Shown one piece after another: positions 7,526-14,938 of a stretch of DNA of 32,930 nt. The stretch comes from a bacterium. Its GTDB lineage: Bacteria; Actinomycetota; Acidimicrobiia; Spongiisociales; ZC4RG35. Position 1 is the first letter of the stretch; every line of letters begins with the position of its first letter. Below the pieces are notes generated by a model. That model saw only the letters and a program-made list of their open reading frames with translations. It made no database searches and was not told the DNA's origin. The DNA is taken from positions 3,106-36,035 of the forward strand of contig JAHEJW010000024.1 of assembly GCA_024638655.1 (NCBI GenBank). Reading direction: 5' to 3'. The position numbers and the translations under genes are program-made.

Positions 7526-8710
7526 TCAGACGTCGGCCGTCTCCATTGCCCTGGCGGGCTCGGCTCTCAGGTATGTGAAGATCCCGTGCAGCAGGGCCAA
7601 GCCGAGGATGGGCGTGAAGATCCGCTTGGTCACAGCGTTCTCCGCGAGCAAACCCACGGCAAAACCGACCACACCGACGGTCAGACCCCAGAAGATGATC
7701 CTGTTCGCCGTTTCGGAGACCTCAGACCCTCTAGCCATCATGGCGAAGATGAGACTGGTCGAGACCAAGAGGAAGTTGATGTGGTCCATGGCCAGAGCTA
7801 CTCCGAGCAGATCCGTGAACTCGGCTCCGCCCACGATCTCGGTGATCAGATAGGCGATGAGCACCACGACGGCAACGAGTCCGAGCACGGCGACCCGAAC
7901 GAACTTGCGCTCCGTATCTCCGGCCCACTCTGCGGGTGCCAGCCTCTTTCCATGTCGGCCGAGGAGGATGATCGCACCGATCACCTGGAGGGGCACCCCG
8001 ACCTGCAGAAGCTCTTCGATGTTGAGCAGGAAGCCGAGGACCAACACGACTCCCGCGATGAGCAGTAGCAGCATCTGCGCTGCCCCAATCTTCGACTCAC
8101 TCACCTTGGGCACCTTGTCCTGGATGAGCCACTCGATCAGGGCCAGGCCGGCGAGGACGACGAAACCGGCCACCATGGCCCCGGGATGAGACTCGGCAAG
8201 GCGCTCGGCGTTCTCCGGTGCGACTATCTCGACGTCGGCGAGTTGCAAGCCGAGCAGCACCCCCAAGACCGCCCCGAATACGAGGAAGGCCAGGGCGAGG
8301 ACCATCCCGAATTGAGCTACGTCGTAGCCACGTCCCCGCATCGAGCTCAGCGCCCACCAGAACACCCACACCATGGCGATGAAGGCCAGCGTGCCCCCGA
8401 TCGGTCTCTGGATGCTGACCGTGTCGGTCAGGTCTACCGACCAAAAGGCCAACACATAGGCAGCAACGGCCAATATCGAGAAGTTGGCCATGGCCCGTGT
8501 CGAATCGTCACCTCCAATCATCCAGATAGCCCCAGCGAACACACCGAGGGTTATCCAGCCCAGGGTTCCGGCGTGTACGTGGGTGAGGAGCGTGTTCCGC
8601 GGCGGATCCCAGACATCGATGCCATTGAGGATCCCAATGACAACCGTGACGATGAAGATCACAAGCGCCGCCCGGAACAGGTTGCGAGAAGCAGAAGGCA
8701 TGCCTTCCAT
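7526..8710 (-). CDS. 12-helix membrane protein resembling a degenerate haem-copper oxidase core (or NnrS-like)
   Basis: A 394-residue integral membrane protein with about 12 hydrophobic segments. Histidines lie at positions reminiscent of cytochrome oxidase subunit I: His44 and His46 in helix 2 (LTHVHAGTLGW), His175 followed by Pro at the start of helix 6 (ESHPGAM), and His310 in helix 10 (MDHINF). The adjacent histidine pair expected in helix 7 for copper B is absent. NnrS proteins, which are also 12-helix haem/copper proteins of this size, have a similar HxH motif in helix 2. A good ribosome-binding site (AAGGGGA) precedes the ATG at 8710. It may bind haem and sense or handle a gas, but no function is established. 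It is divergent from the small helical gene at 8788. Confidence 0.8.
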   Translation of the reverse strand: MEGMPSASRNLFRAALVIFIVTVVIGILNGIDVWDPPRNTLLTHVHAGTLGWITLGVFAGAIWMIGGDDSTRAMANFSILAVAAYVLAFWSVDLTDTVSIQRPIGGTLAFIAMVWVFWWALSSMRGRGYDVAQFGMVLALAFLVFGAVLGVLLGLQLADVEIVAPENAERLAESHPGAMVAGFVVLAGLALIEWLIQDKVPKVSESKIGAAQMLLLLIAGVVLVLGFLLNIEELLQVGVPLQVIGAIILLGRHGKRLAPAEWAGDTERKFVRVAVLGLVAVVVLIAYLITEIVGGAEFTDLLGVALAMDHINFLLVSTSLIFAMMARGSEVSETANRIIFWGLTVGVVGFAVGLLAENAVTKRIFTPILGLALLHGIFTYLRAEPARAMETADV

Positions 8711-8787
8711 GTTTCCCCTTTCCGGTTGTGGGCTATTTGTAGCAACCGCAGCCCGGGTGTGACGCCGAGACGGGTAACTTCATCAGC

Positions 8788-9171
8788 ATGGAACCCAACC
8801 TCGAACAAGTCAGACGCGAGTTGACCGACATCCACGAGGAGTTGTTGGCCCTGCCCACTGACGATTTCGCCCGTCGCAGCGAGTTGAAGGAGCGTCAGAA
8901 CGAGCTCCGCCAACTCTCCCACAAGCTTCTCGAGGGTGAGCCGTTACACAATGCCGAGACGCTTCGAGCCGCCTTCAACCGCCTTCAGGAGGTTCGCGAC
9001 CGTCTGCTGGAGAAACGTCTCTCGACAGGTGTGGCGACCTCTATCGGGGATGCCGGGATCGATGCCGACTTCACCTCGGTGGTGAACAAGGCCATCGAGG
9101 CGGGTATCGGCATCGATGAGATCGAAGCGAGAATGAAAGAGATCCTCGAGCAACTGCGCAGCTCGTCCTAA
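8788..9171 (+). CDS. Small charged helical protein of unknown function
   Basis: A 127-residue soluble protein, strongly predicted to be helical and coiled-coil-like in residues 1-75 (long runs of Glu, Leu, Arg and Gln such as LKERQNELRQLSHKLL). A short glycine-containing linker and a second amphipathic helix (about 95-125) follow. There are no Cys, no signal peptide and no membrane segment. I do not recognise a named family. It is followed after eight bases by an acyl-CoA dehydrogenase on the same strand, so the two are probably co-transcribed. Codon usage matches its neighbours, and no convincing longer frame covers this region. Confidence 0.72.
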   Translation: MEPNLEQVRRELTDIHEELLALPTDDFARRSELKERQNELRQLSHKLLEGEPLHNAETLRAAFNRLQEVRDRLLEKRLSTGVATSIGDAGIDADFTSVVNKAIEAGIGIDEIEARMKEILEQLRSSS

Positions 9172-9179
9172 GACCGAGG

Positions 9180-10286
9180 ATGGAGGATCATCCCCTCGTC
9201 TCGGAGACCGAGCGCCTCGGCCAGACGCTCGTGCCCATCGCCGAAAGCGGGCGTCCCGGGCATCTGAACCGGGACCTTGTCCGCGCCCTTGCCGCAGCCG
9301 GCCTATTCGAATTGGTCTTCGGCGAAGATGGTGTGAGCGCCAGGGATTTGTGCCGGCTCCGGCAGGGGCTCGCCCGTGTTTGCCCGGAGGCAGAGACCGC
9401 CCTCGCAGTCCAGGGCCTGGGCGGGACTCCCATTCATCTCTTCGGGTCAGAGGGGGTCAAGCGAGATTGGCTGCCGAAGCTGAAAGCCGGGGAAGTCGCC
9501 GCGGCGTTCGCCTTGACCGAGCCCGGGGCCGGCTCGGACGCCGCTGCCCTAGAGATGAAAGCCGAACCGGACGGCACCGGATTCAGACTGACCGGGGAGA
9601 AGCGATACATATCGAATGCACCCGAGGCCGACGTCGCCACTGTGTTTGCACGCACGACTCCCGACGCCGGCTCGCGAGGTGTCACCGCTTTCGCTCTCGC
9701 CATGGACAGTGAGGGGATCACCGGCGAGAGTCTCGAGATGGTGTCCCCACACCCGCTGGGACGCTGGGTGATGGACGGCGTGTACGTGGACCGTGACCAC
9801 GTACTCGGCGAGATCGACCACGGTTTTCGGGTCGCCATGCAGACACTGGACCTGTTCCGCCCGAGTGTCGGTGCATTCGCATTGGGAATGGCGGAGGCCG
9901 CCCTCCGCATCGCGGTCGACCACGCCCGCTCACGACAGGCATTCGGCACCACGATTTCAGAATTCCAGGGGGTATCTCATCAGCTCGCAGACGTGAAGCT
10001 CGCCATCGAGGCCGGGTCGCACCTGGTCTATTCGGCGGCCGAGACCTATGACGGTGGCGACAGAGAGAGCCTCACGGCTCGTTCCGCGATGGCCAAGCTC
10101 TGGGCGACGGAGACGGCCCAGAGGGCCGTCGATGTCGCCATCCAGGTCCTCGGGGCCCGAGGGCTCGAGGCTGACTCGACGCTGGCCCATCTGTATCGGG
10201 AGGTGCGCGCCACCCGCATCTACGAGGGCACTTCCGAGATCCAGCGCAACATCATCGCCAGGGAGCTGTTCAAAGGGACGATCTAG
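9180..10286 (+). CDS. Acyl-CoA dehydrogenase
   Basis: A 368-residue FAD enzyme that would introduce a 2,3-double bond into an acyl-CoA, passing electrons to electron-transfer flavoprotein. Hallmarks are FALTEPGAGSDAAAL (flavin and substrate loop), LTGEKRYISNAPEADV, the RSRQAFGTTISEFQG helix, and the C-terminal IYEGTSEIQRNIIAREL segment containing the catalytic base Glu349. It is slightly short at the N-terminus. It starts eight bases after the upstream small helical gene and ends only seven bases from a convergent CoA-binding protein gene. Substrate is unknown; the surrounding aryl-CoA ligase, crotonase and thioesterase suggest an aromatic or alicyclic CoA ester. Confidence 0.95.
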   Translation: MEDHPLVSETERLGQTLVPIAESGRPGHLNRDLVRALAAAGLFELVFGEDGVSARDLCRLRQGLARVCPEAETALAVQGLGGTPIHLFGSEGVKRDWLPKLKAGEVAAAFALTEPGAGSDAAALEMKAEPDGTGFRLTGEKRYISNAPEADVATVFARTTPDAGSRGVTAFALAMDSEGITGESLEMVSPHPLGRWVMDGVYVDRDHVLGEIDHGFRVAMQTLDLFRPSVGAFALGMAEAALRIAVDHARSRQAFGTTISEFQGVSHQLADVKLAIEAGSHLVYSAAETYDGGDRESLTARSAMAKLWATETAQRAVDVAIQVLGARGLEADSTLAHLYREVRATRIYEGTSEIQRNIIARELFKGTI

Positions 10287-10293
10287 CCGTTCT

Positions 10294-10692
10294 TCAGACG
10301 CCCACAGGACGGCCCTGCACCATCACACAGGCGTTGGCCAGCCAGTTGAAGTCGCTCGATTCGAGTTTTGGCCGCATCTCCTCGGAGAAGGCTCCCGGCT
10401 GGATCCAGATGTTTTCGATGCCGGCCTCCGCACACTCGTCGATGACACCCAAACCCCGTTTCGCCGGGATCACGAACACCGCGATGGTGGGAGTCTCGGG
10501 GAGGTCTTTCACGGTCCGCCAGCAGCGGTCGCCATCAACGGTATCCCTGTAAGGATTGACCGCGTAGACCGGGTATCCCTTGGCCTTCATGTCCCGGTAG
10601 ATGATCCCCCCGTACTTCCCGGGCCGGTCGGTGGCCCCGATGATGGCGAGAGAGGTTCCTGGCGTGTTCAGCAATCGAGCTAGATCGGTCAT
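10294..10692 (-). CDS. CoA-binding domain protein (YccU-like)
   Basis: A 132-residue single-domain Rossmann protein of the CoA-binding type that is also found at the N-terminus of succinyl-CoA synthetase alpha. Visible features are SLAIIGATDRPGKYGG, VYAVNP, and the late segment GIENIWIQPGAFSEEM. Stand-alone members bind CoA or a CoA ester, but their physiological role is poorly known. The ATG at 10690-10692 is chosen because the family motif begins about a dozen residues after it; the frame stays open upstream but runs into the thioesterase gene with unlike composition. It follows the thioesterase gene by 28 bases on the same strand. Confidence 0.9.
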   Translation of the reverse strand: MTDLARLLNTPGTSLAIIGATDRPGKYGGIIYRDMKAKGYPVYAVNPYRDTVDGDRCWRTVKDLPETPTIAVFVIPAKRGLGVIDECAEAGIENIWIQPGAFSEEMRPKLESSDFNWLANACVMVQGRPVGV

Positions 10693-10720
10693 ACACCGAC
10701 CAACGCCAACGACCCTCCGG

Positions 10721-11128
10721 CTAATCCCTGTCGACGGCCGGCCCGAGCGCGTCGCGGATCTCCTCGGGGACCGGAGACGGCCTGAAGCTGTCCGCATGGA
10801 CGAACACGTATATGGCCTTTCCCGAGACGACTGTCGCACCATCGGACGACCTCCTGGTTTCGATGCGTGTCGTCATGGATGTGTTGCCGAAACGCTCCAC
10901 CTCGATCGTGGTTTCGAGGGTCTCCCCAAGGCGAGCCGGCTCTTTGAAGTCCATCTCGAGCCTCGCCGTCACGACGTCGGTGCCGATGCCGCCCAATGCC
11001 TCTCCGCCGAAGCCGGCCTCCTCGACCCAATCGGTCAGGGCATCGTCCCAATAGCGCGCATAGTTCCCGTTGAAGACGATCCCCTGGGGATCGCAGTCCG
11101 AGTATCGGATCTTCTGGGTGGTGGCCAT
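10721..11128 (-). CDS. Hotdog-fold acyl-CoA thioesterase (4HBT/YbgC type)
   Basis: A 135-residue single-hotdog protein. The catalytic motif of 4-hydroxybenzoyl-CoA thioesterases is clear near the N-terminus (YSDCDPQGIVFNGNYARYW, with Asp13 as the likely nucleophile or base). It would hydrolyse an acyl- or aryl-CoA to free acid and CoA, perhaps rescuing CoA from dead-end intermediates. The gene is divergent from hutH with a 64-base spacer and is followed by the CoA-binding protein gene. With the ligase, crotonase and acyl-CoA dehydrogenase nearby, an aromatic CoA ester is a plausible substrate. Confidence 0.92.
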   Translation of the reverse strand: MATTQKIRYSDCDPQGIVFNGNYARYWDDALTDWVEEAGFGGEALGGIGTDVVTARLEMDFKEPARLGETLETTIEVERFGNTSMTTRIETRRSSDGATVVSGKAIYVFVHADSFRPSPVPEEIRDALGPAVDRD

Positions 11129-11192
11129 GGAGCAGCGAAGCTAGCCCCAAGCCCGGTCCCGAGCATCGGGGCGGAGCACTAGCGTCTCGTCG

Positions 11193-12695
11193 ATGGAGGA
11201 ACTGATCGTCGACGGGGGGCCTCTGACGCCAAGTGAGGTCGTCGATGTCGCCTATCGCCGCATCGTGGCGCGACCAGCAGCTGATCTCGACGCCAGGCTG
11301 GGCCCGGCAAGAGAGGTCGTCGAGAGAGCTGTGGAGTCGGGCGACGTCGTCTATGGGATAACCACCGGCTTTGGAGCCCTGGCGAACACCCACATCGGGA
11401 GGGAAGAAACCGAGTCGCTCCAATACAACCTTCTTCGCTCCCATGCCGCCGGGGTCGGAGAGCCGGTGTCCGACGAGCTGGTTCGTGCGATGCTCGTTCT
11501 TCGTGCCCGCACTTTGGCTCAAGGTCATTCGGGCGTGCGTCCGGTCATAGTCGAGAAGCTCCTCGAGATGCTGGACCGGGACATCCTTCCGATTGTGCCG
11601 TCTCAGGGATCGGTGGGCGCCTCTGGTGATCTCGCGCCGTTCGCCCACCTGGCGCTGCCGATCATCGGCGAAGGCATCGTGAAAGTAGACGGGAAAGTCG
11701 TGCCCGCGTCGGAATCCGGCCTCGAGCCGGTTCGTCTCGGCACCAAGGAGGGTCTGAGCCTGCTGAACGGCACCGAAGGCATGACGGCCATGGGAGTGCT
11801 CGCTCTCGACCTGTGCCGCAATCTGGTCGTTGCAGCCGACATCGCAGCGGCTCTGTCCGTCGAGGCTCTGCTCGGGAGCGCCGGCCCCTTCCAGCAGCGA
11901 GTCCATGACCTTCGCCCCCATCCCGGCCAGGCTGCGTCCGCGCAGCGAATCGCCTCCTTGCTCGACGGATCTCCCATCGTCGCCAGCCACGCCGACGACT
12001 TCGACCATGCCGTCCAGGACGCTTACTCGCTTCGCTGCGCTCCCCAGGTACACGGGGCGGTGAACGACACTCTCGACCATCTCGAATCGGTGCTCACCAG
12101 GGAGATGTCCTCGGTGGTCGACAACCCAATCGTCTTCCCTGAGAGCGGTGAAGTGGTCTCGGGGGGCAATTTTCATGGTCAGCCGCTCGCCTTCGCCCTG
12201 GACTTCTCCACGATTGCAGTGGCCGAGCTGGCCTCCATCGCCGAACGCCGCACCGACCGTTTGCTCGACCCGACACGCTCTCAGGGCCTGCCGGCGTTTC
12301 TGGCACGCGATCCGGGTGTCAACACCGGGTACATGATCGGCCAATACGTCCAGGCGGCACTGGTTGGGGAGAATCGGGTCCTGGCCCATCCGGCTTCGGT
12401 CGAGTCCATCCCGACCTCCGGGAGTCAGGAAGACCACGTATCGATGGGCTGGGGGGCCGGAAAGAAGCTCTTCGAGGTCATCGACAACGTAACTCATGTC
12501 ATTGCCATCGAGATCCTCTGTGCGGTGCAGGGCCTCGACTATCGAAAGCCACTCACACCTGCAGCCGGGACGGGCCGAATCGCCGACCTGGTCAGGGACG
12601 AGATCCCACCATTGGAGGGAGACCGGCCACTCACAGCAGAATTCGAGGCCGCAGCGACCATGATCCGCGACAGGTCACTCACGTCGGGCGTGTGA
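11193..12695 (+). CDS. hutH: Histidine ammonia-lyase
   Basis: A 500-residue enzyme that removes ammonia from L-histidine to give urocanate. The Ala-Ser-Gly triad that cyclises into the MIO electrophile is at residues 143-145 within SVGASGDLAPFAHLAL, and Tyr54 in YGITTGFG is the conserved active-site tyrosine. The late segment TSGSQEDHVSMG is also typical of the histidine-specific enzyme. Length matches the family (about 500-515). It is the first gene of a tightly packed operon; its stop TGA overlaps the ATG of hutI by one base. The divergent thioesterase gene lies 64 bases upstream, and this spacer should hold the operon promoter. Confidence 0.97.
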   Translation: MEELIVDGGPLTPSEVVDVAYRRIVARPAADLDARLGPAREVVERAVESGDVVYGITTGFGALANTHIGREETESLQYNLLRSHAAGVGEPVSDELVRAMLVLRARTLAQGHSGVRPVIVEKLLEMLDRDILPIVPSQGSVGASGDLAPFAHLALPIIGEGIVKVDGKVVPASESGLEPVRLGTKEGLSLLNGTEGMTAMGVLALDLCRNLVVAADIAAALSVEALLGSAGPFQQRVHDLRPHPGQAASAQRIASLLDGSPIVASHADDFDHAVQDAYSLRCAPQVHGAVNDTLDHLESVLTREMSSVVDNPIVFPESGEVVSGGNFHGQPLAFALDFSTIAVAELASIAERRTDRLLDPTRSQGLPAFLARDPGVNTGYMIGQYVQAALVGENRVLAHPASVESIPTSGSQEDHVSMGWGAGKKLFEVIDNVTHVIAIEILCAVQGLDYRKPLTPAAGTGRIADLVRDEIPPLEGDRPLTAEFEAAATMIRDRSLTSGV

Positions 12696-13876
12696 TGTCG
12701 GGCATGCTGCTCACTGGCATCGGCCATCTCACCACCAATCTCGGTGAGCCCATCGAGCGGGGAGCGGTGTCGATCCGGGATGGGCACATCGCCTTCGCCG
12801 GCGCCGAGGCCGACGCTCCGGAGCAGGGACCATCGGACCGTCTCGATTGCGAGGGCCGCGCGGTCATCCCCGGTTTCGTTGACGCTCACACTCATCTGGT
12901 CTTCGCCGGAGAGCGCTCCAAAGAGTTCGAGAGTCGGCTGGCCGGAGAGCCCTATACCGGCGGGGGGATTCTCTCGACGGTCGAATCAACGCGTACGTCC
13001 TCCACGGAGGAGCTCTACGACCTCGCCTCCGGAAGAGTGCGTCGCATGATCGCCAATGGGACAACCACCGTCGAGATCAAGTCCGGCTATGGATTGGACC
13101 TGGACACCGAGCTGAGGCTGCTGGAGGTGGCGACACGCTTGGGCGAGACGCATCCGGTCACCGTGAAGACGACCTTTCTGGGCGCACACACGGTGTCGAC
13201 TGAGTACCGAGATGATCGAGATGGATACGTTGAACTCGTGGTCGAGGAGATGCTCCCCAGGGCTGTCGGGCTGGCCGACTACTGCGATGTGTTCGTCGAG
13301 GACGGGGTGTTCTCGGTCGACCAAGCCGAGCGGATCTTCGCTGCGGCGGCGTCTCTGGGCCTACCCGCAAGGGTTCACGCCGACCAGTTGTCTCGGTCCG
13401 GCGGAGCAGGTCTCGCGGCGAGAATCGGGGCGGCATCGGCCGACCACCTGGACCACGTCACCGAGGAGGACGCCGATGCGCTGGCAGCTGCAGGCGTCTC
13501 GGCCGTCCTCGTGCCCGGGGCTTCCTTCTCGCTCCGCTCCCCCCAGGCCCCGGGGCCGATGCTTTGGGAAGCCGGGTGCACCGTGGCACTGGCAACCGAC
13601 TGCAACCCAGGCACCTCCTACGTCGAAGCCATGGGTTTCGTCATCTCCCTGGCGGTCGTCCAGATGGGTTTGACCGTGGACCAAGCGATCTGGGCGGCTA
13701 CGCGAGGAGGCGCCCTCTCACTCGGATTGGAGGACAGAGGTGCGCTGGCCGAAGGAATGCAGGCGGACCTGGTCGTGCTCGACGCTCCATCCCCGGCGCA
13801 CATTCCCTATCGTCCGGCCACCAATCACATCTGGACCGTGATCCAGGACGGAAAGCAGTCATACCGAAGGGACTAG
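12695..13876 (+). CDS. hutI: Imidazolonepropionase
   Basis: A 393-residue amidohydrolase that opens 4-imidazolone-5-propanoate to N-formimidoyl-L-glutamate. The metal motif HTH (His65, His67) lies in FVDAHTHLVFAG. Further conserved pieces are GGGILSTVESTR, the IKSGYGLD segment, VHADQLS and the aspartate of ATDCNPGTS. The start is the ATG at 12695, which gives a TGATG overlap with hutH; a GTG three bases upstream is an alternative. Its presence implies urocanate hydratase (hutU) is encoded elsewhere, because no gene for it is in this window. Confidence 0.96.
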   Translation: MSGMLLTGIGHLTTNLGEPIERGAVSIRDGHIAFAGAEADAPEQGPSDRLDCEGRAVIPGFVDAHTHLVFAGERSKEFESRLAGEPYTGGGILSTVESTRTSSTEELYDLASGRVRRMIANGTTTVEIKSGYGLDLDTELRLLEVATRLGETHPVTVKTTFLGAHTVSTEYRDDRDGYVELVVEEMLPRAVGLADYCDVFVEDGVFSVDQAERIFAAAASLGLPARVHADQLSRSGGAGLAARIGAASADHLDHVTEEDADALAAAGVSAVLVPGASFSLRSPQAPGPMLWEAGCTVALATDCNPGTSYVEAMGFVISLAVVQMGLTVDQAIWAATRGGALSLGLEDRGALAEGMQADLVVLDAPSPAHIPYRPATNHIWTVIQDGKQSYRRD

Positions 13877-13888
13877 TCGAGGAAGGTC

Positions 13889-14938
13889 ATGGACAAGGAG
13901 AGAATCGAAGCCTTCCTCGGGAGGTTCGTGGAGATTGCATCGGGTGCCACCACCATCGGTCTGCTCGCCGTTGCCGACAGATCGGGCCTGACTGCATACC
14001 TGGGTGAGGCAGGCGGTGGAACCGCCGAGGAGATCGCCAGGGGGGCTGGCCTCGAAGAGCGATACGTCCAGGAGCTCCTCTCCGGGATGGCTGCAGCCGG
14101 CGTGGTGGAATATGACCCCACTGACGCCACCTTCACGCTCCCGGCGGAGCATGCGCTATTCCTCGCGGACGTGTCCAGCCCGTACTTCATGGGCGGCTGG
14201 CTGGACATGATCCCTGCCGGGTTCAGACAGATAGACGGCATCGCCACAGCCACCGTGCACGGTGGCGGCGTGGGGTTCGAGGAGTTCGGCCCGGAGATCA
14301 TTCGGGGCATAGATCGAGGGAATGCGCCATCCCAGCGTGCGTTCCTGGTCAGCAAATGGCTTCCCGCGGTTCCGGGACTGATCGAACGGCTGGAGAGGGG
14401 AGTGAGGGTGGCCGACATCGGTTGCGGATCCGGCACGGCACCCATCCTCATTGCAGAGGCCTTCCCGAACACCAGAGTGCACGGCTACGACGCCTCTCCC
14501 GACTCGATCGCCGTCGCCAGGTCGCGCGCCGAGCATCTCGAGAACATCGAGTTCCATGCCTACAAGGCCAGAGAGGTGCCCATCGACCCGGCTTTCGACC
14601 TGATCACGACGTTCGACGTGATTCACGATCTCTCCGATCCTCAGGGCGCTCTGGAGCACATACGAGACGCTCTCCGGCCCGGTGGGTCCTACCTGATGAT
14701 GGAGCCCAACGCCAGCTCCCGGCTCGAGGACAACCTCCACGATCGCGGGGCTCTCCTGTATGGCATCTCCGCTCTGCATTGCATGACCCAGTCTCTGGCC
14801 AGGGACGGGGCCGGCCTCGGCGCTGCCTGGGGTGCCCAGCAGGCAGAGGACCTGGCCCGGACCGCAGGTTTCTCGTCCTTCGAGAGGCTGGACGACATCA
14901 CCAATCGATTCTCGGCGTTTTACCTGCTCGGGGTATGA
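13889..14938 (+). CDS. Class I SAM-dependent methyltransferase with N-terminal winged helix (Rv2258c-like)
   Basis: A 349-residue protein. Residues about 15-90 form a winged-helix-like dimerisation domain seen in O-methyltransferases and Rv2258c-type proteins (segments GLTAYLGEAGGGTAEEIARG and RYVQELLSGMAAAGVV). A Rossmann methyltransferase domain follows, with the SAM-binding motif VRVADIGCGSGTAP (172-185) and an acidic loop (GYDASPDS). The later TTFDVIHDLSDP and LRPGGSYLMMEP segments are standard post-motifs. Its substrate is unknown. It sits 12 bases after hutI and overlaps hutF by four bases, so it is embedded in the histidine operon, which is unusual. Confidence 0.88.
   Translation: MDKERIEAFLGRFVEIASGATTIGLLAVADRSGLTAYLGEAGGGTAEEIARGAGLEERYVQELLSGMAAAGVVEYDPTDATFTLPAEHALFLADVSSPYFMGGWLDMIPAGFRQIDGIATATVHGGGVGFEEFGPEIIRGIDRGNAPSQRAFLVSKWLPAVPGLIERLERGVRVADIGCGSGTAPILIAEAFPNTRVHGYDASPDSIAVARSRAEHLENIEFHAYKAREVPIDPAFDLITTFDVIHDLSDPQGALEHIRDALRPGGSYLMMEPNASSRLEDNLHDRGALLYGISALHCMTQSLARDGAGLGAAWGAQQAEDLARTAGFSSFERLDDITNRFSAFYLLGV

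Noticed and set aside
10689..12497. A 602-codon open frame antisense to hutH and the thioesterase region.
   Set aside because: It runs opposite to the intact, motif-complete hutH gene, has low-complexity Arg/Gly/His-rich composition and no recognisable domain. It is a by-product of GC-rich codon bias.
14356..14934. N-terminal extension of hutF across the methyltransferase gene.
   Set aside because: The extension is Arg/Gly-rich shadow sequence of the methyltransferase; the ATG at 14935 begins the amidohydrolase fold and overlaps the previous stop in the usual ATGA manner.
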